Source: an uncultured Eubacteriales bacterium (GTDB lineage: Bacteria > Bacillota > Clostridia > Christensenellales > CAG-138). From it: a DNA stretch of 64,000 nt. The translations under genes were made by a program, and so were the position numbers. The stretch spans positions 60,462-124,461 of the forward strand of contig UQWD01000005.1 of assembly GCA_900544555.1 (NCBI GenBank), read 5' to 3'. The notes beneath the pieces were generated by a model. It worked only from the letters and a program-made list of their open reading frames with translations. It ran no database searches and had not been told where the DNA came from. Within the stretch, counting starts at the first letter, position 1; the number at the start of each line of letters is the position of its first letter. Of this stretch, positions 8,891 through 17,842 are shown one piece after another.

Positions 8891-9280
8891 CGCATATAAC
8901 ATACCATGCTTAGATGCTAAAAAATATAATGCTTTCCTGACGAATTATGCTTTGAATTATTAAATCAAACGCGGAGCATAGGTGTTTTTGTTGTATGTGC
9001 GTTCCTTTATCCCAAGCCGTACGCTAAAAGAAGGAAGGCGCGCAATTAAGGACTGGGGAATATTAAGCTACGGATAGCGTATAAGAGTTGTTTTATATTA
9101 AAAGGGCAATGTTATTGACGGCATTAGAACGGAAGGCGACAACGATATGGGCCGTTAAGCAGCCCAAAGAGAGCTTTTTTTGTTAGCGCTAGCTTCTTAA
9201 CTCATGTTTATAGCTTTCGCCTTGGCGGATGTTAGTCCGCGATAGTGGTAAGCATAGAGTAAAGTCTTGAAAAGATATCA
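8891..9280. other. Intergenic region after upp
   Basis: 390 bp between the convergent upp and acetyltransferase genes. It holds no plausible coding sequence. A weak GGGC / GCCC stem at about 9150-9167 followed by seven T at 9176-9182 could end upp transcription. Confidence 0.4.
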
Positions 9281-9835
9281 TCATACCGAGTACGCGGAGC
9301 TCCTGCGCTTTGCGTATTCCTCTCTGGTTATCGAACAGCAAATTTCATCGCACACCATACCATTGTATAGCACGCCGCACATACGAAGCACCCCCTCATG
9401 CCGAAGGCCCAGTTTCTCTATAACCCGTCTGGAACGGTGGTTCCCGGGGAAATAGCATGCTGAAACAATAGCCAGGCCCATATCGAAAAAAGCGAATTCG
9501 AGCGCACGTTCCGCGGCCTCTGTCATATAGCCTCGGCCCCAATAGGACTGGTTGAGCATAAAGCCAAGCATCCTCGCGCCATCGAAATCTCTTTTATCAT
9601 CCTTATGCAGCCCAACCGCCCCGACGGCCTTGCCGGAAGTTTTTTCAACAACCGCCCATGTTTCGTCTTTATCTATAAACCGGTTAAGCGTCGCCAGTGA
9701 ATCCGCCTTGTTCTCATGCGGTTTCCAGCCGGCGTTTGGGCCGACGTTAGGGCCGCTCGCCATCTCAAAAAAATCGTTCAGATCGTCGAGCGACCACGCG
9801 CGAAGTATTAAACGCCCCGTTTCCAACGCTTTCAT
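9281..9835 (-). CDS. GNAT family N-acetyltransferase (RimJ/RimL-like)
   Basis: A 184-residue GNAT acetyltransferase of the RimJ/RimL type. It starts with the typical LETGRLILRAWSLDDLNDFFEM, has the acetyl-CoA binding segment LNQSYWGRGYMTEAAERAL (about residues 92-110, with a modified Q/R-x-x-G-x-G/A), and later FPGNHRSRRVIEKLGLRHEG, the usual N-x-x-S-x-x-x-x-E-K-x-G motif. The acceptor cannot be inferred. GGAGGG lies 5 nt before the ATG. It is the last gene of a minus-strand group but separated by about 80 bp from the upstream HEXXH protein. Confidence 0.9.
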   Translation of the reverse strand: MKALETGRLILRAWSLDDLNDFFEMASGPNVGPNAGWKPHENKADSLATLNRFIDKDETWAVVEKTSGKAVGAVGLHKDDKRDFDGARMLGFMLNQSYWGRGYMTEAAERALEFAFFDMGLAIVSACYFPGNHRSRRVIEKLGLRHEGVLRMCGVLYNGMVCDEICCSITREEYAKRRSSAYSV

Positions 9836-9914
9836 AACAACCCTCCATCCATAATTTTTAATAGACTACTCAAATTCAAAATTAACCCGAAACAGCGCTC
9901 GCATCCATTTAATT

Positions 9915-10982
9915 TTAAATATAATACGAAACCACCCTGCTTGCCGCTCCCTTTTCCAGTTCGACTACAACAGGCCCGTGCAAAAGCTGTTTATCGCCAT
10001 TGGGTATGCCGCAAAGCATAATGAAGTGATCGCAGATTATCCTGTCGCCGCGTTTAACCATATTCATAGGATCATAACCGCATATCTCGAAACGCCCGCA
10101 GATTCGTTCCCTGGGCAGCTTAAAGAAATCGTTGAACCGCCCTTCCAGCCACTTTTCATGATCCCTCACCGCCGCTTTCAGCCAGTCCTCCGGCTCAATA
10201 TCATCTGGCTCTGTCCCTTCGATGGAATCGGCGATCCGCTCAAATACCGTTTCACTCCCCGCTCCAGAAGCATATATGCCCCTATATCCTAATTCCAGCG
10301 CAAGCATAATCAAAAGCGCACCCGCATAATATGACATCCTTCGCGCGTCAAACAACAGACTGCCCGGATTCTTCAATTTGGATTTATACTGTTCAAGCTT
10401 GTTAAGATGCTTTTTATTATTTATTTGCCTGAGCGCCATTAAACCCGCATACTCCGCGGAACCCTCGACGGTTTCAGCAAGATATTCATTCTTGATTGCG
10501 CTGTTGATCAGCGCCTCGCGTTTTTTCCTCAAGCCGATAAACCTCTGTAAGCAACAACGTTTCTTCATCTCATCCTGTTCTTCCAAGCCTTTAACCAGGT
10601 ATTGGTTCTCAAGGCTCTTCATCTGAAGGTTCACAGCCTCATAAGGGTAATCGAGCGCTTCCAAATCATTAGGAAAGCTTGCCCAGCCGTTACTCATCTG
10701 GTACGCGTGAAACATCTCGTGCGCCAGGCCTGCCGCCAGTTCCTCCGCATCCTGATCCGCCGGGCTGTCCACGCGCCATATCGCCAAAAATCCATCGTTA
10801 AAACGGATGCTCGTATTGCCCATAAACCTTTCGTCCCAATCAATACGCCCATCCTCCAGCCAAACGCCGTTCTTATTGTAAAGGGCGTACGGTTCCCGCT
10901 TAAAATCGGGCCAAACCGCGTCGAAACGGACCTTATCCAACTCAGACTTAAGGCGCTGAACTAGCCTGATTTCAGCTTCCAT
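9915..10982 (-). CDS. Predicted zinc metallopeptidase, HEXXH type
   Basis: A 355-residue soluble protein I cannot place in a named family. The segment GLAHEMFHAYQ (about residues 86-96) is an HEXXH motif. Further on, EYLAETVEGSAEYAGL places acidic residues where gluzincin proteases carry the third zinc ligand, so an active zinc peptidase is plausible. No signal peptide or membrane segment is seen. The C-terminal third is rich in charged residues with a beta-like end. The ATG at 10982 with AAAGG upstream is preferred over a TTG at 10997 that has no ribosome site. There is no obvious functional partner nearby. Confidence 0.75.
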   Translation of the reverse strand: MEAEIRLVQRLKSELDKVRFDAVWPDFKREPYALYNKNGVWLEDGRIDWDERFMGNTSIRFNDGFLAIWRVDSPADQDAEELAAGLAHEMFHAYQMSNGWASFPNDLEALDYPYEAVNLQMKSLENQYLVKGLEEQDEMKKRCCLQRFIGLRKKREALINSAIKNEYLAETVEGSAEYAGLMALRQINNKKHLNKLEQYKSKLKNPGSLLFDARRMSYYAGALLIMLALELGYRGIYASGAGSETVFERIADSIEGTEPDDIEPEDWLKAAVRDHEKWLEGRFNDFFKLPRERICGRFEICGYDPMNMVKRGDRIICDHFIMLCGIPNGDKQLLHGPVVVELEKGAASRVVSYYI

Positions 10983-11167
10983 AATGGCCTTTCTCAACTT
11001 TCGTTTAATATCACCCCGGTAAAGTATACTGGGCTGAATTCCACTTGTTTAGCGGGCGTAAATCTGTCCAATTATAAATAAATCGCATATGGAATGTAAT
11101 CGCTTCCGCTCACGCCCGTGCCGGTTGACCCGTGTTTTGATACGCTATGCGTTCAGTAACGCGGCTT

Positions 11168-11854
11168 TTAGTTTGCGGCTCTAAAATTTGAAATAAAAGC
11201 CGCTTTATCCTTTGAAATACAGCGTGATTCCCGGAGCTTTTTCAGCGTCAGCCGCCAAACCTCAGCATCCACCCTGCATTGGCGCAGATATTCTTCCGTC
11301 AACTCAGGAAGCTTTACATGATGCGCGCTCAACGCCCAGGCGGCGGCCATGCGCGCATAATAGCCGTTGAGCGGGATTTTATCCATCGCTTCGAAAAACC
11401 GCGGCGCGTAGTCCTCCGTAACAAAGTGATTAATCGCCATTACAATAGCAAAACGGGTTTCAAACTCCCTGCCGCCCTCCATATACGGCCGCAGGAAGCT
11501 CCATACCCTTTCACGCGCTTCGCGCGCGAATTTAAGCGTGGTGCAAAAGCTGTCGCAGACGGACCAGTTGTCAATAAGCGGTATAAACCCGCTTATGTAT
11601 GCCAACCGTTCCTCAACGCCCATACGGGCATAGCCAATGACCATGCCGTACAGCATCGTTTCCTCAAAGCAGGAACCCGGGCTTAAATTAAGATAGCTGA
11701 GCGCGTCTTCCTTCGCTATCTCTCGGGCCAGCTTTCTCAGTGCGGGCAGGCGGACCCCAAGCATTTGCGCGCCCGGAATCAAAGCGGAGCTGAAATCCCG
11801 GTATCCCGGCTCCGCAAGAATCACAAGCCGATTGTAAATCTCTTGATTATTCAT
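11168..11854 (-). CDS. DNA alkylation repair protein (AlkD-like)
   Basis: A 228-residue helical-repeat protein of the AlkD-like DNA glycosylase family, which removes bulky or positively charged alkylated bases. The DNWSVCDSF segment (about residues 94-102) holds the conserved Trp and Asp, and RFAIVMAINHF and YARMAAAWALS are typical HEAT-like helices. The ATG overlaps the nfo stop by 8 nt with no clear Shine-Dalgarno, which implies translational coupling. Pairing with endonuclease IV makes sense: a base-removal glycosylase and the enzyme that cuts the resulting abasic site. Confidence 0.9.
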   Translation of the reverse strand: MNNQEIYNRLVILAEPGYRDFSSALIPGAQMLGVRLPALRKLAREIAKEDALSYLNLSPGSCFEETMLYGMVIGYARMGVEERLAYISGFIPLIDNWSVCDSFCTTLKFAREARERVWSFLRPYMEGGREFETRFAIVMAINHFVTEDYAPRFFEAMDKIPLNGYYARMAAAWALSAHHVKLPELTEEYLRQCRVDAEVWRLTLKKLRESRCISKDKAAFISNFRAAN

Positions 11855-12683
11855 GGTAAAGTGAACGCAAAAGCGCAATCTCCTCTCCATGCCCGGCAAG
11901 CTCGTTCGGCGTTTCTAAAACGAAGGGCAGCCCCCTGAACGCCGGATGGTTTATAATACGCGAAACAGCCTCAAGGCCTATGGTTCCCTCCCCTATGGCT
12001 TCATGCCTGTCCTTATGGCTGGCAAACGGATTTTTACTGTCGTTAAGATGAACTGCCCTGAGCTTATCAAGCCCGATTATACGGTCAAACGACGTTAGTA
12101 CGCCGTCCAAATCCTGCACAATATCGTAACCGGCGTCGTACACGTGGCACACGTCAAGGCATACGCCGACGCTTTCCCGCAGCGTTATCCTATCCCAAAC
12201 ATCGCGAATCTCCTCAAACCTGCCGCCTACTTCCGAGCCCTTCCCCGCCATGGTTTCCAACAGGACAACGGTCGAAAGGCCGGGCTTCAGCACGCTGTTC
12301 ACCGTTTCGGCTATGATCTGGATACCGCGTTCGACGCCCTGGCCCACATGGCTTCCCGGATGGAAATTATACAGGTTGCCGGGCAGATAACGCTCAAGCC
12401 TGTCAAGATCCTCCGCCATAGCCTCCCTCGCGAACTCGCGCACGCGTTCGTCCGCCGCGCACGGGTTGAGCGTATAAGGCGCATGCGCGATAACCGGCCC
12501 CATGCCTTTTTCGCTCATTAAAGAGCGGAGGCCGGATGCGTCGTCGGGGTCCGCGGCGCGCGCTTTACCTCCCCTGGGATTGCGCGAAAAGAACTGAAAC
12601 GTATTTGCCCCGACCGATACGGCGTCCTTACCCATTGCGTAATACCCCTTGGAGACGGAAAGATGACAGCCTATTAAAAACAT
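11847..12683 (-). CDS. nfo: Endonuclease IV (AP endonuclease)
   Basis: A 278-residue TIM-barrel AP endonuclease with a trinuclear zinc site, acting in base excision repair. Metal-ligand motifs are all present: YNFHPGSHVG, LLETMAGKG, VCLDVCHVYDAGYD, HLNDSKNPFASHKDRHEAIGEG (within which D-R-H and E are ligands) and LETPN near the end. Length is normal. AGGAGG is 5 nt before the ATG. It is the first gene of a two-gene unit with the AlkD-like glycosylase. Confidence 0.97.
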   Translation of the reverse strand: MFLIGCHLSVSKGYYAMGKDAVSVGANTFQFFSRNPRGGKARAADPDDASGLRSLMSEKGMGPVIAHAPYTLNPCAADERVREFAREAMAEDLDRLERYLPGNLYNFHPGSHVGQGVERGIQIIAETVNSVLKPGLSTVVLLETMAGKGSEVGGRFEEIRDVWDRITLRESVGVCLDVCHVYDAGYDIVQDLDGVLTSFDRIIGLDKLRAVHLNDSKNPFASHKDRHEAIGEGTIGLEAVSRIINHPAFRGLPFVLETPNELAGHGEEIALLRSLYHE

Positions 12684-13071
12684 GGCGACCTCCTGAAAAA
12701 AGATGATTTGATTATAAACGCCCCGCAGGCGCCTTACAAGAGAATAATAATAGGTTTTCCAGAACGTTGCATATTAAAAAATCTAAAACACATAAAAAGA
12801 TTCGCCCTCTGCGCGTTTTCCTCCCGGCCTTACATAAAACGGAGGATTTGGCTTGCGAATACATCCAATGAAGGGCTAGCGCGTGTTACCACTCAAAATT
12901 TCACATGACGATCATGCCTAAATTCAATCTCGTTTGTTCTCCCTGTGCAATAATGCGTAATGCATAAAATATGTTGGTCTTTTCCTTCTAGTGAGTTGAG
13001 AAACCGTTTATGCCGGACGCATGCTTATACAGAAACACCCGCCTCCCTGGCGTGCTTTGGGCTTACAAGCT
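12684..13071. other. Intergenic region upstream of nfo
   Basis: About 390 AT-rich bp between the pepV terminator and nfo, expected to hold the nfo promoter. I see no ORF with a ribosome site, no tRNA and no riboswitch pattern here. Confidence 0.4.
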
Positions 13072-13109
13072 AAAAAAAGCGCGTGAAACGATATGAACGT
13101 TCCACGCGC
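13072..13109 (-). terminator. Intrinsic terminator of pepV
   Basis: On the minus strand, a GCGCGTG / CACGCGC stem (13079-13109) with a 17-nt interior is followed by seven T. It begins about 10 bp beyond the pepV stop. Confidence 0.85.
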
Positions 13110-13119
13110 CCTTTCGTGA

Positions 13120-14487
13120 TTATTCAGCGGCCAGAGCCAATATCGCATCCGCTATTATATGCGCGTTAAACATCAAATCCTCAACGCTAATGCACTCGTT
13201 CGGCATATGCACGGGGCTTTCTTTGCCGGGTATTTCGCAACCGAACGCTACGGCGTTTTTAAAGGCTCGCGCATAGGTTCCCCCGCCGATAGCCAGCGGC
13301 TTGAGGCGTTGGCCGGTCCTAATTGCGTAAACATCCAAAAGCTTGGCTACCAAGTCGCTCTTGGCGGGAATAAAGTGCCCCTCCTTCACCTCATGACAGC
13401 TCAGTTCCAAAAACGGCAGGCCACGCTTGAGCGCAGCGAGCAAGTCGGCGGGATCCATCGAAATGGGGAAACGGATATCAAAAGCAAGCTCCTCAATACC
13501 CGATTCGTTCCACTTAATTATAGCCGGGTTAAGGGTTAACCTGCCGGATTCATCCTCCCTGTCTATGCTAAGCGACGTTCCATGCATATCCATCTTCAAC
13601 GCATTATGCAGCAAGCCCGCTAAGTTTCGGTCTTCAGCAGGCAGATCCAGGCCGCTAAGCAGCCAAAGCATGGCCTGAAGCGCATTCCTGCCGGATTCGG
13701 GCATGGAGGCGTGCGCCGCCAACCCTGTAATCGTGATCTTGGCGCCGCCTTGCGCACCCTTAACTTCGCATGGGAAGCCCGATTCACGCGTGAATCTCTC
13801 GGCGGCAAACCGCACGGTTTCAACGGGCAACGGTACCAAAGCCGTTGCAGAGCCGGGGACGACGTTGGCCGCTGTGCCCGCTTCAACTAAAATGCTGGAG
13901 GTGTAAGCGCGTTTAAAGCTTGCTTGGCAAATACCTTTTTCCGAGTGAACAACCGGATACTCCGCATCCGGCGAGAAGGCCAAATCGGGTTCCGGCTCCG
14001 TCTGTTTATATCGGTCAATGCATTTCCAGCCCGATTCCTCATTGCAGCCCAAGATGATCCGCACGCGACGTTTTAAAGGGATGTTCGCTTCCTTAACAGC
14101 CGCTAACGCGTAAAGCGATGCAAACGCCGGCCCCTTGTCGTCAAGAGCGCCGCGCCCATAGATAACGCCGTCCTCAACAACCGCGCCATACGGCGGGTGG
14201 CTCCAGCCCACTCCCTCGGGTACCACGTCCAAATGGCACATAACGCCCAGCATCTGCGAGCCGTCGCCATAATCGACGCACCCCGCGTAGCCGTCCAGGT
14301 CCTTCACCTCAAAACCCATGCTGCGGGCGACGCCGAGCGCATGGTCAAGCGCCTTGCGTACGTGCCTGCCCAGCGGGGCGCCCGCCTCCGGCGCGCCTTC
14401 AACGCTTGGGATGCGCAGGCTCTCCCTAAGCGTTTCCACCAGCTCCTGTCTATGCTCGTTCAACCAACACTCGACCTGTTTGTTCAT
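13120..14487 (-). CDS. pepV: Dipeptidase PepV (M20 family)
   Basis: A 455-residue M20A metallopeptidase of the PepV type, hydrolysing dipeptides with an N-terminal hydrophobic residue in the cytosol. Metal ligands and catalytic residues are visible in order: MCHLDVVPEG (His, Asp), GALDDKGPAFAS (bridging Asp), GCNEESGWK (catalytic and ligand Glu), SPDAEYPV (Asp) and, near the C-terminus, PVHMPNECISVED (His). The lid domain lies at about residues 185-385. AGGAGG is 6 nt before the ATG. It is a single-gene unit with its own terminator. Confidence 0.96.
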   Translation of the reverse strand: MNKQVECWLNEHRQELVETLRESLRIPSVEGAPEAGAPLGRHVRKALDHALGVARSMGFEVKDLDGYAGCVDYGDGSQMLGVMCHLDVVPEGVGWSHPPYGAVVEDGVIYGRGALDDKGPAFASLYALAAVKEANIPLKRRVRIILGCNEESGWKCIDRYKQTEPEPDLAFSPDAEYPVVHSEKGICQASFKRAYTSSILVEAGTAANVVPGSATALVPLPVETVRFAAERFTRESGFPCEVKGAQGGAKITITGLAAHASMPESGRNALQAMLWLLSGLDLPAEDRNLAGLLHNALKMDMHGTSLSIDREDESGRLTLNPAIIKWNESGIEELAFDIRFPISMDPADLLAALKRGLPFLELSCHEVKEGHFIPAKSDLVAKLLDVYAIRTGQRLKPLAIGGGTYARAFKNAVAFGCEIPGKESPVHMPNECISVEDLMFNAHIIADAILALAAE

Positions 14488-14628
14488 CTGAACCTCCTGT
14501 ATTTATCCATAAGTATGATTTTGTATGATCACGCGCGGCATTACCTTTTGCTTTAACGCGCTCAGCCGCGCTTGTATACCTTTATGCCCCAAAGCCGCCT
14601 GAACCGCCGCGGCTGAATCGCTGAAACG

Positions 14629-15495
14629 CTAGTTCAGCGAGCCGAAGCCGCGCCCAACAACCTCTTTGGCCTCGATAATGGAAAACAGCGCCTTGGGGTC
14701 GTGCTCCTTAACAATTCGCTTGATGAGCGCGAGCTCCGACGTCTTAACTATGCTGTACACAAGCTTGCGCGGCTGGCCCGTATACGCGCCCTCCGCAGGT
14801 ATATAAGTTACGCCGCGATGCAGATCCTTAAGCAGCAGAGGCGCAATCTCGTCCCATCTGTCCGATATGATAAATACCGTGACCGAGCGGTTTAGACCCT
14901 GCACGGTAAAGTTAAACGCAACGTTGGCCACAAACATGGCGAACATGGATGAAAGCGCCAGCTCAATGCCCGATACTACCCCAAGCACGCTCATGATAAT
15001 CACGTTAAACATAATGTTGAAAGTACCCATTGGAATGGAGTAGCGGCGGCTGAGCATAACGGCGATAACGTCCGTTCCGCCTAAACTGGCGTTGCGCTTG
15101 ACTACCGGCGCGCCTGAAACCCCAATTATGGCCGCGCCGGCCATGGCGGCCAGCAGCGGGTTCTCCACCGGGAGCGTAAAGCCCCTTGTAAGCTCGATAG
15201 CCGCCGCAAATACCAGCGTGGAAAAAAGGCTAAATATAATGAACTCTCCTTTTAGCCGCTTCCATGCCACGAGAAAAACAGGGATGTTAAGCACGATAAT
15301 GGTTATCCAAGTCGGCACTTCAAGCGTATAATCAAGCAAGAGCGACAAGCCGGTGATACCGCCCGATAAAAAACCGTGCGGCACATACAACCCGTTAATC
15401 GCAAGCCCCTGTATAAAGCATACCACAACGATTAAAAACGCCGTCAAGGCATGGTCTTTGAATTTGCTCTTTTTTTGTATACCGGTATCCGGCAT
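14629..15495 (-). CDS. YitT family membrane protein (DUF2179)
   Basis: A 288-residue YitT-type protein of unknown transport or signalling role. Five or six transmembrane helices occupy residues 15-205, including GLYVPHGFLSGGITGLSLLL and NASLGGTDVIAVMLSRR, both family hallmarks. A C-terminal cytosolic domain (about 210-288, DUF2179) follows. The ATG at 15495 has GGAGG 4 nt upstream; the frame is open for 28 more codons without a better start. It is divergent from uppP across about 225 bp. Confidence 0.93.
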   Translation of the reverse strand: MPDTGIQKKSKFKDHALTAFLIVVVCFIQGLAINGLYVPHGFLSGGITGLSLLLDYTLEVPTWITIIVLNIPVFLVAWKRLKGEFIIFSLFSTLVFAAAIELTRGFTLPVENPLLAAMAGAAIIGVSGAPVVKRNASLGGTDVIAVMLSRRYSIPMGTFNIMFNVIIMSVLGVVSGIELALSSMFAMFVANVAFNFTVQGLNRSVTVFIISDRWDEIAPLLLKDLHRGVTYIPAEGAYTGQPRKLVYSIVKTSELALIKRIVKEHDPKALFSIIEAKEVVGRGFGSLN

Positions 15496-15721
15496 AAAAC
15501 CTCCAACGGGATTTCCCGTATAAATTAATTTGCCGCTAAAAGCTGGAAATATCGCTCTTAACAACGGTTTCAACGTCATGTAAGTATAGGGCCCGGACTA
15601 TTCAAAGTCAATACCGCGGAGCGCCGTTAATAAAGATTTCACTTGTGTATCCATCATATGGAGCATACAATGGAAAATATGAAGCCAAGCGACATATTTT
15701 CGTGAAGAAGGGGTGTTTTTA

Positions 15722-16516
15722 TTGACAGTTTGGTTAGCGTTACTTTTAGGCGTCGTCCAGGGATTATGTGAGTTCCTGCCCGTTTCGAGCTCCGGGCATC
15801 TTGTGTTACTGCAAAATGTATTCGGTATAGAGGAAGGGGCCCTGTTCTTTACGACTATGCTCCATTTTGGCACGTTAATCGCCGTTTTCATTGTATACTG
15901 GAGGCAGATATGGGCGATGGTCCGCCATCCCATACAAAAAAAGGTGGGGATGCTGCTGCTGGCAACGTTTGTTACCACCGCCATCGCCTTTCTGTTTAAA
16001 GACGTGTTTGAAGCCTCATACGGCGGGGGGCTGCTTGGGTTCGGGTTCCTGCTTACGGCCGTTATTCTCTTAATCACGGAGCGCGTACCCGTTGGCAAAA
16101 AAAGCGCCCGCGAGCTGAAAATACCGGGCGCTCTCGGTATCGGGTTGATGCAGGGCGTGGCAATATTCCCCGGCGTATCGCGTTCCGGCTCAACCATAGC
16201 GGGCTCATGCTTTTTCGGCCTGTCGCGCAAGGAAGCGGCGGATTTCTCGTTTCTGCTTTCCATCCCGGCAATACTTGGTTCCGTAGTGTTGGAGATGAAG
16301 GACGTTATAACCGAAGGCGTCGGCCAAATTGATTGGCTGCCGGTAATCGTGGGCGTGCTCGCCGCGGCGATTTCCGGTTATTTCGCCATACGCTTGATGC
16401 TCAGGGTAATCAAAAAGAAAAAGCTTATGGGCTTCGCCGTGTATGTGGCGGTATTGGGCGTACTGGTGCTTTTGGATCAGTTCGTGTTCCATATTTTCTT
16501 TGCAAACCCCTTCTGA
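15722..16516 (+). CDS. uppP: Undecaprenyl-diphosphatase UppP (BacA)
   Basis: A 264-residue integral membrane phosphatase that recycles undecaprenyl diphosphate to the monophosphate carrier for peptidoglycan synthesis and gives bacitracin resistance. The two active-site segments are clear: GVVQGLCEFLPVSSSGHL near the N-terminus and PGVSRSGSTIAG at about residues 155-166. About eight hydrophobic helices are visible. The proposed start is TTG 15722 with AAGGGGTG 6 nt upstream; a GTG at 15713 is in frame but lies inside that ribosome site. The next gene starts 1 nt after the stop. Confidence 0.95.
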   Translation: MTVWLALLLGVVQGLCEFLPVSSSGHLVLLQNVFGIEEGALFFTTMLHFGTLIAVFIVYWRQIWAMVRHPIQKKVGMLLLATFVTTAIAFLFKDVFEASYGGGLLGFGFLLTAVILLITERVPVGKKSARELKIPGALGIGLMQGVAIFPGVSRSGSTIAGSCFFGLSRKEAADFSFLLSIPAILGSVVLEMKDVITEGVGQIDWLPVIVGVLAAAISGYFAIRLMLRVIKKKKLMGFAVYVAVLGVLVLLDQFVFHIFFANPF

Positions 16517-16517
16517 T

Positions 16518-17483
16518 ATGGAAAAAGCGAAGTCAACGGACATGGTAAAACGCATTATGACCCTTGCGGACAGGCATCCCATACGCCGTGGAGCGAAACG
16601 CAAGGAGGCGTTTTTGCGGGAGGCCGCCGAGATTTTCGGCGCTTTGGGCTTCCCCGCCGGAATCAGCGCGGACAGGTTTATTATAAACAACAAAAACCTT
16701 GCGGCCGGCGATATCGAAAAGGCTCAGTACCTGTTTGCCGCGCATTATGACACGCCCTTTCGCATGTTCGTTCCAATCAACGTTATTTATCCTAAAAGCA
16801 TTGTCTTGTCATTGCTCTATCAGCTATTCATGCTCGCGCTTTTGTTTGCGGCCGCCGTAGCGCTCGCCATAGGCATAAACGCGCTGATACCGCTGGGCAA
16901 GTACCTTTTCATGCTGCCGCTGTGGATTTGGGTAGTCTCAGTAGCTCTGTCATGCTTTTGCTTTCCGAACAAACACAACGTGAACGATAATACCTCCGGC
17001 GTAATCGCCATCATGCGACTGGCCCATGCCCTACCCGCGTCAATAAGAGAAAGGGCGGCATTTATTCTTTTTGATAACGAGGAGCTCGGGCTATTCGGCT
17101 CGGCCGCGTTCGCAAATGCCAACGGAAAAAAAATCAGAGGGAAAACCGTTATCAATATGGACTGCGTGGGCGTCGGAGATGATATCGTTTTCCTGGCAAA
17201 CCGGGAGGCCGCGAAGGATGAGGCCTTAATGGGCGCGCTCAATACGCCGCCGGCTGGTAACCGCGGTAAACGCGTTATCATAGGCAAGGGCAAGGGATGG
17301 TTCTACCCCAGCGATCAAGCGAACTTCAAGAAAAGCATAGCTGTAGCCGCATTTAAGCGCGGCCCGTTCGGACTGTATCTCAATGATATTCATATGGACT
17401 GCGACAGGTATCTGGATAGCAACAACATCGAGCTTATCGTGCAATGCCTGATCCCCCTTATGACGGGGCGAACCAACGCGTAA
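16518..17483 (+). CDS. Membrane M28 family metallopeptidase
   Basis: A 321-residue M28-like zinc aminopeptidase with membrane helices placed inside the catalytic domain. Ligand motifs: AAHYDTPF (His, Asp), NVNDNTSGV (bridging Asp), FDNEELGLFGS (Glu-Glu), INMDCVGVGDD (Asp) and NDIHMDCDRYLD (His). Between the first two motifs lie about 60 residues of hydrophobic sequence, probably two helices, which separates it from soluble M28 enzymes. The ATG is 1 nt beyond the uppP stop with no Shine-Dalgarno, so it is probably coupled to uppP; an ATG at 16542 is an alternative. The substrate is unknown. Confidence 0.85.
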   Translation: MEKAKSTDMVKRIMTLADRHPIRRGAKRKEAFLREAAEIFGALGFPAGISADRFIINNKNLAAGDIEKAQYLFAAHYDTPFRMFVPINVIYPKSIVLSLLYQLFMLALLFAAAVALAIGINALIPLGKYLFMLPLWIWVVSVALSCFCFPNKHNVNDNTSGVIAIMRLAHALPASIRERAAFILFDNEELGLFGSAAFANANGKKIRGKTVINMDCVGVGDDIVFLANREAAKDEALMGALNTPPAGNRGKRVIIGKGKGWFYPSDQANFKKSIAVAAFKRGPFGLYLNDIHMDCDRYLDSNNIELIVQCLIPLMTGRTNA

Positions 17484-17743
17484 GGTTAAAGCGCGTATAT
17501 GGATGCGCTTAAGATAGGTTCTTTAAACAATTCTAAGCAGGTAAACCGGCGGGTTTGCTTTTTCATGCGGCGACATTAGCTATAGCCTGAGGGCTGACGG
17601 ATATGAGGGCGCCAGGAGCGAATAGAAAACCTGCATACCCTCGTTCGCTATGCGGTGCGTGACGCAGTCCACATAAAAAGTTCCGTAGGGTGTCGTATAT
17701 CCCACAGGCTCATTTCGATTGGTTTGTAAGCCCGGCCGCGCAG

Positions 17744-17763
17744 CGCAGGACCTGCGTTTTTTT
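17744..17763 (+). terminator. Possible plus-strand terminator
   Basis: A CGCAG / CTGCG stem with a 3-nt loop is followed by seven T. The stem is short and it lies about 260 bp after the M28 stop, so the assignment is tentative. Confidence 0.4.
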
Positions 17764-17781
17764 ATGGTTTGTCAACAAGCT

Positions 17782-17812
17782 GACGTATCCCGGCCTGTGA
17801 CCGGGATACGTC
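17782..17812 (-). terminator. Hairpin after nifJ
   Basis: A perfect 12-bp stem, GACGTATCCCGG / CCGGGATACGTC, with a 7-nt loop, about 30 bp beyond the nifJ stop. There is no strong T tract on the minus strand, so it may stabilise the mRNA 3' end rather than terminate. Confidence 0.6.
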
Positions 17813-17842
17813 ATGCAACTTGCGGCTTTTGCCGTTTATCGG

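Larger units (their letters stand above)
17484..17842. other. Convergent intergenic region with two hairpins
   Basis: 359 bp between the convergent M28 and nifJ genes. It holds a short plus-strand terminator candidate at 17744-17763 and a strong hairpin at 17782-17812, and otherwise nothing recognisable. Confidence 0.5.
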
